Part shown: positions 1 to 6,188 of the stretch, in pieces
Position numbering within the stretch: the first letter of the stretch is position 1
Layout of the letters: the number at the start of each line of letters is the position of its first letter
DNA from: Polyangia bacterium
GTDB taxonomy: Bacteria; Myxococcota_A; Polyangia; Polyangiales; Polyangiaceae
NCBI GenBank assembly: GCA_030433055.1
Contig: JAUILJ010000411.1
Span: 1-7,173 of the forward strand
DNA length: 7,173 nt
Direction: 5' to 3'
Position numbers and translations under genes: made by a program
The notes under the pieces: model-generated
Told to the model about the DNA's origin: nothing
What the model saw: the letters and a program-made list of their open reading frames with translations, nothing else
Databases searched by the model: none

Positions 1-322
1 CTAAAAAGTTTAAGTAGAGTCGATTAACATTCAAATTAATGGTGAAAGGGGGTTTAATAAATCTTTTTTTCGAGCTTGTGAAAAAAAAATTAAAAGAAGT
101 ATGAATTCATTGAAAAAGCTTTTTTTCAAATGACTATTATCATAAAATGCGAGGGGATTCATTTATATGAACTAAGTATCAATTATGAATAAACAAAGGA
201 TTGATGGGGAGTTCAGAGAGAATAAAAGACCACTTTATGAACATATTTCCCTGGAGGATTGATGAGATTAATTTTATTTTTAGTGTGCACATGTCTCGGA
301 GTTCTAGAAGGGGCACATTTTA
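1..322. other. AT-rich segment of different origin from the core
   Basis: The first 300 bases are 29% GC by direct count, whereas DNA right of about 323 is typical high-GC coding sequence. The segment contains A and T runs, including an A/T stem at 64-71 paired with 80-87 and a palindromic run at 110-129 (TTGAAAAAGC followed by seven T, then CAA). Neither looks like a standard GC-stem terminator. The change in composition falls inside the pssA frame just after its catalytic motif, so the segment is inferred to be joined DNA. It carries two short plus-strand frames described separately. I cannot identify its source organism. Confidence 0.75.
185..262 (+). CDS. possible 25-residue peptide overlapping the next frame
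   Basis: An ATG frame of 25 codons encodes a very polar peptide (begins MNKQRIDGEF, ends HISLED). Its TGA stop at 260-262 overlaps the ATG at 262 of the next frame as TGATG, the arrangement seen in translationally coupled genes. There is no ribosome binding site in front of the ATG, and an in-frame stop lies just upstream at 173-175, so the frame cannot be extended. It could be the tail or leader of an operon in the foreign segment, or chance in AT-rich DNA. No function can be given. Confidence 0.2.
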   Translation: MNKQRIDGEFRENKRPLYEHISLED

Positions 323-683
323 AGCTGACGATGTCAGCGAGGGAGTCGATCTGAAGTCCGAAGGCGCTCTGAGTCTTCGTCATGCGGGCGACGCGGCCGT
401 CGAGCAAGTCGAAGAACATGGCGAAGATGAGCAGCATCGCCGCCTTGTAGAAGTCAGCGCCGCTCGGGGAGCCGGTGGAGACGATCAGGATCGCGTTGAA
501 GCCGCAGAAGATGCTCCCCAACGTGATCGCGTTCGGCAATACGAAGAGCGTCTTCTTCAGATCCAACCGGCGCTTGCGGCGCCTGCGACCTGGATGTTTG
601 CGGCGTAACCCCACGGCCTTTGAAGCTAGCTTTGCGCGGCGCGGCAGTCCAGTGGTCCGCGGCGTTCCACCAACTCCCGCCAA
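213..683 (-). CDS. pssA: CDP-diacylglycerol--serine O-phosphatidyltransferase, N-terminal part only (truncated)
   Basis: PssA is a membrane enzyme that transfers CDP-diacylglycerol to serine, giving phosphatidylserine, the precursor of phosphatidylethanolamine. The frame starts at TTG 683. After a basic N-terminus (residues 26-40) come the family hallmark KKTLFVLPNAITLGSIFCGF (43-62), a first membrane segment, and the complete CDP-alcohol phosphotransferase motif: D95-G96, A99-R100, G109, D113, D117. The following SLADIVS matches family members to residue 120 (codon 324-326), after which homology stops. The family normally continues with about 100-150 more residues of membrane helices. The frame runs on through AT-rich DNA to a stop at 213-215, adding about 36 residues that do not look like PssA. 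The gene is therefore broken at about 322 and the product as drawn would be non-functional. The start is uncertain; a GTG at 614 is an alternative. It diverges from the lipoprotein gene at 853. Confidence 0.85.
   Translation of the reverse strand: MAGVGGTPRTTGLPRRAKLASKAVGLRRKHPGRRRRKRRLDLKKTLFVLPNAITLGSIFCGFNAILIVSTGSPSGADFYKAAMLLIFAMFFDLLDGRVARMTKTQSAFGLQIDSLADIVSLKCAPSRTPRHVHTKNKINLINPPGKYVHKVVFYSL
262..354 (+). CDS. start of a possible exported protein, cut by the junction
   Basis: The ATG at 262 is preceded by a strong GGAGG at 253-257 with a 4-base gap. The first residues, MRLILFLVCTCLGVLEGAHF, look like a signal peptide: one early Arg, then a hydrophobic core of about 12 residues. A Cys at residue 11 could serve as a lipobox but its context is poor. 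The composition boundary at about 322 falls near codon 20. After it the frame runs antisense through pssA DNA and stops at 352-354, so only about the first 20 codons can be authentic. The signal-peptide shape could also fit a eukaryotic first exon. Identity unknown. Confidence 0.3.
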   Translation: MRLILFLVCTCLGVLEGAHFKLTMSARESI

Positions 684-693
684 TCCTGCAAGC

Positions 694-717
694 TCGCGTT
701 TTGTTTAGGAAACGCGA
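694..717. promoter_or_regulatory. perfect 8-bp inverted repeat in the divergent pssA/lipoprotein spacer
   Basis: TCGCGTTT at 694-701 is exactly complementary to AAACGCGA at 710-717, with an 8-base spacer. It begins 11 bases outside the proposed pssA TTG start, so as RNA it would lie in the pssA leader. As DNA it could be an operator between divergent promoters. A run of A (717-720) follows on the plus strand, and no T-run that would make it a terminator in that direction. I cannot assign a regulator. Confidence 0.4.
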
Positions 718-852
718 AAACAAGTGCGCACACGTCGCCTGCTGGCGGACGGGGTCGGCGCCGGGGAGCACCCATCGCCCTGGCGGACCAGCGCGACCCC
801 TAGCGCAGGAAAGTGGGCCGAGTTCACTGGCCAAACCTACGATGGGAGTGCC

Positions 853-1260
853 ATGTGGACCTTTCTCGACCTGCGCGCGCAACTTCCCGTTTTCAACCGC
901 TGGAACCGTCGTTCTCGGCGTTGGGTCTTGCGGGTCCCTGCGCTCGGGTTGGCGCTGACGGCGATGGCCTGTGGAGGAGGCTCCGACGCCTTGAAGAAGC
1001 AGGTCAGTGAGCTGCGGGAGCAAGTGACCCAGTTGCAAGGCAGCCAGGACCACCTGGAGGAGCGCCTGATGGCCATGGAGGCACAACGCCACGAACGGGT
1101 CACCGCGGCTGAGGTGGCGGCCGAGCCAGAAGCCGAGGAACGTCCGCGGCTGAAGACCGTTCGCTTGGTGCCCGAGGCCCCGGAACCGCCGGCGGACGAG
1201 ACCGGCTTTGGCGGACAGGCGGACGCGAGCTCCGTGGGTCAGACTGAAGGACGGCGGTAG
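853..1260 (+). CDS. small coiled-coil lipoprotein, probable
   Basis: I chose ATG 853 because GGGAG sits at 844-848, four bases upstream, and the N-terminus then forms a lipoprotein signal. The frame is open further upstream to 724 but without a signal there. Of 135 residues, about 1-28 are rich in Arg and Trp (RRSRRW), followed by the hydrophobic ALGLALTAMAC; Cys at about 37 is the candidate lipidation site. The lipobox (A-M-A-C, with Leu at -5) is weaker than consensus. Next comes a heptad-like helix (DALKKQVSELREQVTQLQG, then HLEERLMAMEAQ) predicting a coiled coil. An acidic Ala/Glu/Pro linker holds RLKTVRLVPE, a short segment I associate with similar lipoproteins in myxobacteria. The C-terminus is disordered-looking. 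The coiled coil resembles the trimerising helix of CpoB/YbgF but no TPR domain follows. It lies 56 bases before the LysM gene on the same strand, suggesting a shared envelope role. Function otherwise unknown. Confidence 0.75.
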   Translation: MWTFLDLRAQLPVFNRWNRRSRRWVLRVPALGLALTAMACGGGSDALKKQVSELREQVTQLQGSQDHLEERLMAMEAQRHERVTAAEVAAEPEAEERPRLKTVRLVPEAPEPPADETGFGGQADASSVGQTEGRR

Positions 1261-1278
1261 ATGATGCTCCACGGTGCT

Positions 1279-1299
1279 CGCGTGCATCGTTCGCACGCG
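1279..1299 (+). promoter_or_regulatory. hairpin between lipoprotein and LysM genes
   Basis: CGCGTGC at 1279-1285 pairs perfectly with GCACGCG at 1293-1299 around a 7-base loop. This is a stable GC stem in the 56-base gap between the lipoprotein stop and the LysM start. No T-run follows, so it is not a classical terminator. It might stabilise or process the message, partly terminate, or form a binding site. The region is GC-rich, so chance is possible. Confidence 0.35.
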
Positions 1300-1316
1300 C
1301 CAACTGGGAATTCGCC

Positions 1317-2690
1317 ATGGGAAGACGACACATGAGCCAATCGACGAAGCGAGGCTCCAGGCGACTCGTTCACCTCGCGAGCTTGCTGCTGCTCGGGGGC
1401 ACTGGCTCCTCTCTGTATGCCGTGAACGCTGCAGCCCAGGACGACGGTGGGGAGGAGACCACCACCATCACAGTCACGCCTCCTGCGTCGACCACCACGA
1501 CCACCTCGTCGCTCCCGCCTCCGGGCTATCCCGCTGCGGGTACCGATCTGGAGGGGCACCTGCCATCGAGCAGTCACGCCAGCAGCGACATCTCCCGTTC
1601 GAGCGACGGCTTCGACCTCATGCCGCGCGGAGGCGGGGGTGGCGTCGTCCGTGGAAGAGAAGGGGCGGAAGCGATTACAGGGAATCGCGCGATGTCCGTA
1701 CCGCAACTGCATGTCGTCAAGCGCGGCGACACGCTGTGGGACCTGAGTTCGCACTACTACCGCAACCCATACATGTGGCCCAAGCTCTGGAGCTACAACC
1801 CGCAGATCCAGAACCCTCACTGGATCTACCCAGGCGATCAGCTCCGCATGCGGCTCGACGGCGGAGGGCCTGTCCCCATCAGCCACGACGGCACGTTCAT
1901 CGATCGCCGCGCGCAGGTTCCGCGCGACACCATCTTCCTGCGCGACCAGGGTTACATCGACGATCCGAAACGCGACGTCTGGGGCCAGCTCGTGGGTGCT
2001 CGGGAAGATCAGATGCTGCTCGCCGAGGGCAACCACGTCTACATGATCATGCGGCCCGGCGTGGACCTCCGCCTGGGGCAGTTGCTGACGCTGTTCAACG
2101 AAGTGCGCCAGCCTCGCAAGGTGCCGGGGGCGCGCAAGCCCAAGGGGTCCATCGTCGCCATCAAGGGCAGCGTGAAGATCGAGCAGTGGGATCCCAAGAC
2201 CCGGATCGCTCGAGGTAAGATCGTCGAATCCCTGGATGTGATCGAGCGGGGTATGAAGCTTGGCCCAGTGGGGCGGCGCTTCGATGTCGTCCCTCCCAAG
2301 CGCAACGACACCGATGTCTGGGCGCGCATTCTGACCAGCGTCTATCCCCACGTCTTCATGGCTCAAAACCAGGTGGTCTTCATCGACAAGGGGTCGAAGG
2401 ATGGCCTGAAGGCAGGCAACCGCCTGTTCGTCGTGCGCAGAGGAGACTCCTGGCGTCGCTCGCTCAAGACAGCGACCACCATGGCCCGCGATCGCGTGCG
2501 TCAAGACGTTACCGACGACGTCGAGATCGAACGCACACCGCTCGAAGGTGACGAAAAGAAATTCCCTGAGGAAATTATTGGGGAGCTGCGCATCCTGCGC
2601 ACGCGCGAGGATAGCTCGGTGGCGCTGGTGACCGTCTCACATCGGGAGATGGTTCCGGGTGACCGTGCCGTCGCTCGCAAGGGCTTCTAG
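1317..2690 (+). CDS. exported LysM-domain protein
   Basis: 457 residues. An N-terminal signal peptide (basic KRGSRR near residue 11, hydrophobic ASLLLLGG, likely cleavage after NAAA near 40) predicts export to the periplasm or envelope. Then comes a low-complexity Thr/Ser/Pro linker (about 45-105) with a Gly run (GGGGG). The LysM domain is at about 131-178: LHVVKRGDTLWDLSSHYYRN at the start, NPQIQNPHWIYPGDQLRM at the end, the classical pattern of a peptidoglycan-binding module. The remaining 280 residues are beta-rich. Near the C-terminus NQVVFIDKGSKDGLKAGNRL and IGELRILRTREDSSVALVTV, ending MVPGDRAVARKGF, resemble the small beta-barrel pattern seen at the end of FlgT-like and other LysM envelope proteins. 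No peptidase or amidase motif is visible, so it is probably a cell-wall-binding structural or assembly factor. ATG 1332 (residue 6, MSQSTKRGS) is an equally good start. It probably forms a transcription unit with the lipoprotein upstream. Confidence 0.88.
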   Translation: MGRRHMSQSTKRGSRRLVHLASLLLLGGTGSSLYAVNAAAQDDGGEETTTITVTPPASTTTTTSSLPPPGYPAAGTDLEGHLPSSSHASSDISRSSDGFDLMPRGGGGGVVRGREGAEAITGNRAMSVPQLHVVKRGDTLWDLSSHYYRNPYMWPKLWSYNPQIQNPHWIYPGDQLRMRLDGGGPVPISHDGTFIDRRAQVPRDTIFLRDQGYIDDPKRDVWGQLVGAREDQMLLAEGNHVYMIMRPGVDLRLGQLLTLFNEVRQPRKVPGARKPKGSIVAIKGSVKIEQWDPKTRIARGKIVESLDVIERGMKLGPVGRRFDVVPPKRNDTDVWARILTSVYPHVFMAQNQVVFIDKGSKDGLKAGNRLFVVRRGDSWRRSLKTATTMARDRVRQDVTDDVEIERTPLEGDEKKFPEEIIGELRILRTREDSSVALVTVSHREMVPGDRAVARKGF

Positions 2691-2706
2691 GCGCCGCGAA
2701 ATTCGA

Positions 2707-3336
2707 CTAGGCGGAACCCAGAGCGTCGGGGCGATAGGCGTAGCCTACCTTGACCCGGCTCAGGGTTTGCCAGCTGTGTTCCATCTTGAGCAGCGCCAGC
2801 CGCGTGCGAGCGCTCTTCAGACCCAGCTCCCGGGCTCGATCGAGGGTCGCGCGGATGGGCGCCAGCGCGTCTGCCGGGTGAAACGTCACGCCGGGCAGAA
2901 CCACGCACCCTGACTCCTGAACGACGAGGTAACACTGCGCGACTGGGGAGTCGGGGAGCTGGAGCCGAACGTCGCGGCCCACGTCGTCTTGAGGTGCGAT
3001 CCACCAGCAAGCCCCGGTCCACAGATCGTCAGCAACCAGCAGGCCATCGACCTCGCGGAACACCAGGATCCCCTGGACCGCGCGCGCGATCTGGGCTGCC
3101 TCGGCCCGCTCCCCAGGATCCTCCAGGCCGTCTGCGATACGTGCGGCGAGCCCCCCATCCAACAACGCGTATTCCATCGACGCAGCGTCTCGGGCGGCCG
3201 CCGCCGGATGATCCCGATCGAATCGCCCGCAGTGTTCGCTGAGCTCGTTGCGTAGCCGCCTGGCCTCGGCTTCCCAAGTCTCGCTCACCGCACGCGCGAC
3301 GAGCTCGTCGTACACTGCGCGTAGCCCGGGAGTCAT
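2707..3336 (-). CDS. conserved-looking soluble protein of unknown function
   Basis: 209 residues from ATG 3336 (begins MTPGLRAVYDELVARAV). A GTG at 3381 would add 15 residues and has an AAGGCG in front of it; I prefer the ATG because the coherent helical sequence begins there. No signal peptide or membrane segment is seen. The N-terminal half is helical and charged (ETWEAEARRLRNELSEHCGRF, residues about 18-38). The middle has a hydrophobic beta-like stretch (ILVFREVDGLLVADDLWTGA) followed by paired Trp. The C-terminal half has a buried strand (CYLVVQESGCVVLPGVTFHP) and a final helix with KMEHSWQTLSRVKVGYAYRP. The layout suggests a small regulatory or accessory protein, but I recognise no named domain. 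It converges on the LysM gene with only 16 bases between stops and no obvious terminator, so the 3' ends of the two messages probably overlap. Confidence 0.7.
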   Translation of the reverse strand: MTPGLRAVYDELVARAVSETWEAEARRLRNELSEHCGRFDRDHPAAAARDAASMEYALLDGGLAARIADGLEDPGERAEAAQIARAVQGILVFREVDGLLVADDLWTGACWWIAPQDDVGRDVRLQLPDSPVAQCYLVVQESGCVVLPGVTFHPADALAPIRATLDRARELGLKSARTRLALLKMEHSWQTLSRVKVGYAYRPDALGSA

Positions 3337-3460
3337 GTGCGCAGGGGTGTGCCCGACGGCGGCTCGCCACGCAAGGCCCACTTCGCCTTGCCCCGCGGGC
3401 TCGCGTCTGCAGTTTGCTCCGGACCTGATGAACCGAGCGTGCCGGGCAGACCACGCAGAT

Positions 3461-3509
3461 TAGAGCCCACAGAGTAGAGCGCGCAGGGTAGAGCGCGCAG
3501 GGTAGAGCG
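3461..3509. repeat. 14-bp tandem repeat, about 3.5 copies
   Basis: Units: TAGAGCCCACAGAG (3461-3474), TAGAGCGCGCAGGG (3475-3488), an identical copy at 3489-3502, and TAGAGCG (3503-3509). It lies in the 263-base divergent spacer between the minus-strand gene ending at 2707 and the heme operon starting at 3600. It contains stops in at least one frame and overlaps no supported gene. It could be replication-slippage DNA or spaced regulator sites upstream of the heme operon. The rest of this spacer shows no clear sigma-70 promoter to my eye. Confidence 0.85.
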
Positions 3510-3599
3510 GGTTCAACTCAGCGTGGCAGTCTTGTGCTCCAAAGCTGCTAGAGATCGCCCGGGAAGGTCGGGAAAGTGTATTCTGAGCGTCTGTTTTCC

Positions 3600-4043
3600 A
3601 TGGCCTACAATCGCGTCTTCTTCCCTCAAGCAGCGCTCGACGAGTGGATCGCCGATGATCGGGTGGATTTCAGCGGTCGCGAGCTGGTGATCAAGGCCGA
3701 GGGGCGTCGCTACGACATCACCGAGGGCGTGCGCGTGCTCGGAGAAGTCACCGGTTCCCAGGATCGCTACAATTTGGTGGGCAAGGTCAAGGAACGCGGC
3801 GCGCTGGAAGCCGCGGGCGGTGAGCTCTTCGAGACGTCGCTGATCCTGGGCGAGAACGCTTACGAGGTCGTGCCCGGGTGGCTTGGGCTGCCGATCGGAA
3901 GTTTCGTCGCGCACATCACTGGCCGCGAGCGCCGGCGAGCGCTAGCTGACGCCGAAGCGCACTCCGGCGGGATCCGGCCGGGTGCTCAGCCGGCGAGCGA
4001 CGAAGATTTGCTGGCCAGCTTTCTGGTGCGAAACCTCGAGTGA
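3600..4043 (+). CDS. conserved-looking hypothetical protein, first gene of the heme operon
   Basis: 147 residues from ATG 3600 (MAYNRVFFPQAALDEWIADD). A GTG at 3576 adds 8 residues and has GGGAAA close before it, so the start is not settled. No signal peptide or membrane helix. Visible features: an N-terminal FFPQ-plus-helix element, a beta segment (ELVIKAEGRRYDITEGVRVL, 28-47), the strand-turn DRYNLVGKVKE (55-65), then a hydrophobic ETSLILGENAYEVVPGWLGL (79-98). The charged tail ends in DLLASFLVRNLE. It has the look of a small single-domain cytoplasmic protein. It is 4 bases ahead of the CcsA/HemX-like gene, indicating one transcript with hemA and hemC. I recognise no named family; any role in heme metabolism is inferred only from position. 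Confidence 0.72.
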   Translation: MAYNRVFFPQAALDEWIADDRVDFSGRELVIKAEGRRYDITEGVRVLGEVTGSQDRYNLVGKVKERGALEAAGGELFETSLILGENAYEVVPGWLGLPIGSFVAHITGRERRRALADAEAHSGGIRPGAQPASDEDLLASFLVRNLE

Positions 4044-4047
4044 ACTC

Positions 4048-4863
4048 ATGAGCTGGATTGCCAGCATCTCCTTCTATGTGGGCGTCGTGCTGTACTCCGT
4101 TGCAGCCACGCTGTTCCTCGTCGACCTCGGTCGCGTCGAGGCCGCGCCGAGCACCAAGGGAGCGCCCGGGGTCCTGGCCCTGGCCAGCGTTGCCCACGCG
4201 GCGCACATCGTCGGCGCCAGCCTGCTCACCAACGTTTGCCCCGTGGAATCGCTCCAGTTCGCGTTGAGCGCATCGGCGCTCATCGCCAGCTGGGTGTATC
4301 TGGCGCTCCGCGTGCGGCTGCGCATCAACGCGATGGGCGCCATCGTTGCACCCCTCGGGTTGGCGTTCATGGTGGGCGCGCAGTTCGTTCGCGCAGGCAG
4401 CCCAACGGAGGAAGTCCCACGCTCCCTCCTGGCGCTCCACGTCACCGCGAACCTGCTTGGCTTTGGCTTCTTCCTGATGGCGGGAGCCGCGGCGGCGTTC
4501 TACTTGCTTCAGCAACGGCGGCTGAAGGACAAGCGCCGCCTGGGTAGCGTCGGACGCATGCCTGCGCTGGACACCCTGGATACCACCGAGCATCGGCTGC
4601 TGGTTGCCGGGTTTCTGTTGCTCACCCTGGGCATCGTCAGTGGCGCAGCGTTCGCGACTTCGCTCTCCGCCGAGTCCTCCACCCAGGTGATTCGCGCGGG
4701 GCTGGCTTATGTGACCTGGCTCGTGGTCGCTGGGGTGTTGGTGATGAGAGCCGTTGCGGGCTGGCGGGGCAAACGCGCGGCGTACGGCACGCTGGTAGGT
4801 GTCGGCGGTCTGGTGTTGGTGATCGTGCTGTACGTGGTGAGCGCGGCCCGAGGTGCGCTTTGA
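4048..4863 (+). CDS. CcsA/HemX-like cytochrome c assembly family membrane protein
   Basis: 271 residues, polytopic membrane protein. ATG 4048 is chosen because the first membrane helix (SFYVGVVLYSVAATLFLV) starts at once and the upstream gene stops at 4043. I see about eight helices, around 7-25, 41-62, 70-88, 97-113, 128-154, 184-204, 213-233 and 246-265. Family marks: His50 and His53 (SVAHAAHIVG), His131 in LHVTANLLGFGFFLMAG, then a YLLQQRRLK loop, and LDTLDTTEHRLLVAGFLLLT leading into LGIVSGAAFA, close to the HemX/CcsA pattern. The Trp-rich WWD heme-binding motif expected after the GxxxGAxxA helix in true CcsA/CcmC/CcmF is absent: the stretch reads SLSAESSTQVIRAGLAYVTW. This favours HemX, known in Bacillus for influencing glutamyl-tRNA reductase levels, over a cytochrome c heme ligase. 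Its TGA overlaps the hemA start by four bases (TTGA), implying coupled translation. Confidence 0.85.
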   Translation: MSWIASISFYVGVVLYSVAATLFLVDLGRVEAAPSTKGAPGVLALASVAHAAHIVGASLLTNVCPVESLQFALSASALIASWVYLALRVRLRINAMGAIVAPLGLAFMVGAQFVRAGSPTEEVPRSLLALHVTANLLGFGFFLMAGAAAAFYLLQQRRLKDKRRLGSVGRMPALDTLDTTEHRLLVAGFLLLTLGIVSGAAFATSLSAESSTQVIRAGLAYVTWLVVAGVLVMRAVAGWRGKRAAYGTLVGVGGLVLVIVLYVVSAARGAL

Positions 4864-6188
4864 TCGTCGTCGTCGGGATTTCCCACCGCACCGCGCCGAT
4901 CGCGGTGCGCGAGAAGCTCGCCATCTCGAAGGACGATCTCCCGGAGGTCCTCGAGGCGCTGTGTGGGTCGCCTGTGCTGGGTGAGGCGATGATCGTGTCC
5001 ACTTGCAATCGCCTCGAGGTGGTCGCGGCAGTGGCGCGAGGTGCCGATGCGGAGGCCGCCGCGCGCAGCGTCCAGACGCTCCTGGGCAGCCGGGCGCCTG
5101 GGATTGAGCCTCACCTCTACTCCTACCTTGGTGCGGACGCTGTCCGGCACCTGTTCCGCGTGGCGTCGTCGCTGGACTCTCTCGTGCTCGGTGAGCCGCA
5201 GATCCTAGGGCAGGTGAAGGAGGCGTTCGAGGTCGCACAGTCCACTGGCACCGTGGGCGTCCACCTGAGGCAGGTGCTACCTCGAGCACTTCGCGCGGCG
5301 AAGCGTGTTCGCACGGAAACGAATATCGGCGGGGGCATGGTGAGCGTGCCGAGCGTCGCGGTGGACCTGACCAAGCAGATCTTCGGAGATCTCTCCAAGC
5401 GCACCGTCACCTTGATCGGTTCAGGCGAAATGGCGGAGACGGTGGCGAAGCTGCTACGCCAGAGCGGCTCCCGTATCCTCGTGGTCGGGCGCACACCGGA
5501 ACGCGTCCAGGCTCTCTGCGACCGGGTTGGGGGTGAGGGGAGAACCTGGGATCAACTGTCCGAGTCCCTGATCGCCGCGGACGTGGTGATCTCCAGCACC
5601 AGCGCACCGGAGTACATCGTGACGCGGGACCTGGTGAAGTCGATTCGACGACCGCGCAAGGGCCGTAGCCTGTTCTTCATCGACCTAGCGGTTCCGCGCG
5701 ATATCGACCCGAACTGCGAGACCATCGACAACGCATTCGTGTACAACGTCGACGACTTCTCGCGCGTGGTCGCCGAGACACAGAACGCTCGCCAGAAGGA
5801 GGCAGAGCGCGCCGAGGAGATCATCAAGGACGCAGTGCGCGGCTACGATCGCTGGGCGGAAGCCGCCCAGGTCACGCCGCTCATCGTCGCCATGCGGGCG
5901 AGCTTCGGCGGTGTGTTGACGCAGGAGCTCGAGCGCTCATTCAAGGGCAAGCTCAAGCACCTGGGAGAAGCCGAGCGGCGCGCCGTGGAGCGCATGCTGG
6001 ATGCTGCGTTGAACAAACTGCTCCACACCCCAAGCCAGCGGCTGCGTGAAGCCGCCACGGCTGGAGACGATGGCGCCCGGCTCGAAGAGCTGGTGGTCGG
6101 CGCCCGAGAGTTGTTCGACCTAGGGGATGCCCTGGACGCGGAAGAGCCGTTGCAGGCTCCTGATAGTCGTGCGACTGAAGACGAATGA
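4860..6188 (+). CDS. hemA: glutamyl-tRNA reductase
   Basis: 442 residues, normal family length. It reduces glutamyl-tRNA(Glu) with NADPH to glutamate-1-semialdehyde, the first committed step of C5 tetrapyrrole synthesis in the cytoplasm. The start is TTG 4860, giving MIVVVGISHRTAPIAVREKL, which aligns with the start of other GlutRs; no ATG fits. Catalytic Cys49 sits in STCNR (47-51). LVLGEPQILGQVK (108-120) is the glutamate-binding and linker signature. The NADPH-binding Rossmann domain begins TLIGSGEMA (184-192), followed by VVGRTPER, ISSTSAP and IDLAVPRDIDP (274-284). The helical dimerisation domain has RASFGGVLTQELERSFKGKL and AVERMLDAALNKLLHTPSQRLREA (375-398). The last 40 residues are an acidic tail. 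Both flanks overlap: TTGA with the HemX-like gene and ATGA with hemC. All catalytic features are intact, so this should be a working enzyme. Confidence 0.98.
   Translation: MIVVVGISHRTAPIAVREKLAISKDDLPEVLEALCGSPVLGEAMIVSTCNRLEVVAAVARGADAEAAARSVQTLLGSRAPGIEPHLYSYLGADAVRHLFRVASSLDSLVLGEPQILGQVKEAFEVAQSTGTVGVHLRQVLPRALRAAKRVRTETNIGGGMVSVPSVAVDLTKQIFGDLSKRTVTLIGSGEMAETVAKLLRQSGSRILVVGRTPERVQALCDRVGGEGRTWDQLSESLIAADVVISSTSAPEYIVTRDLVKSIRRPRKGRSLFFIDLAVPRDIDPNCETIDNAFVYNVDDFSRVVAETQNARQKEAERAEEIIKDAVRGYDRWAEAAQVTPLIVAMRASFGGVLTQELERSFKGKLKHLGEAERRAVERMLDAALNKLLHTPSQRLREAATAGDDGARLEELVVGARELFDLGDALDAEEPLQAPDSRATEDE

Noticed and set aside
110..129. Terminator in the AT-rich end
   Set aside because: The palindrome is nearly all A and T with no GC stem and almost no loop.
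311..335. Insertion sequence or integron boundary at the pssA break
   Set aside because: No terminal inverted repeats, target duplication, attachment site or transposase is visible on either side.
454..1296. A 280-codon minus-strand frame over the pssA start and lipoprotein
   Set aside because: It overlaps two better supported genes, and its product is an Arg/Pro/His-rich shadow.
1274..2218. A 314-codon plus-strand frame with a His-rich stretch (HHHHSH)
   Set aside because: The His run is the frame-shifted reading of the Thr-rich linker of the LysM protein; the rest is Arg/Ala shadow.
1239..2504. A 421-codon open frame on the minus strand across the LysM gene
   Set aside because: Composition is that of an antisense shadow of high-GC coding DNA; the plus strand encodes a clear signal peptide and LysM domain.
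3461..3509. CRISPR array
   Set aside because: Units are directly adjacent 14-mers with no spacers and no cas genes.
3916..5289. A 457-codon open frame on the minus strand
   Set aside because: It lies opposite the HemX-like gene and hemA, is full of Arg, Pro, His and Gln, and has no domain; the plus-strand genes are certain.
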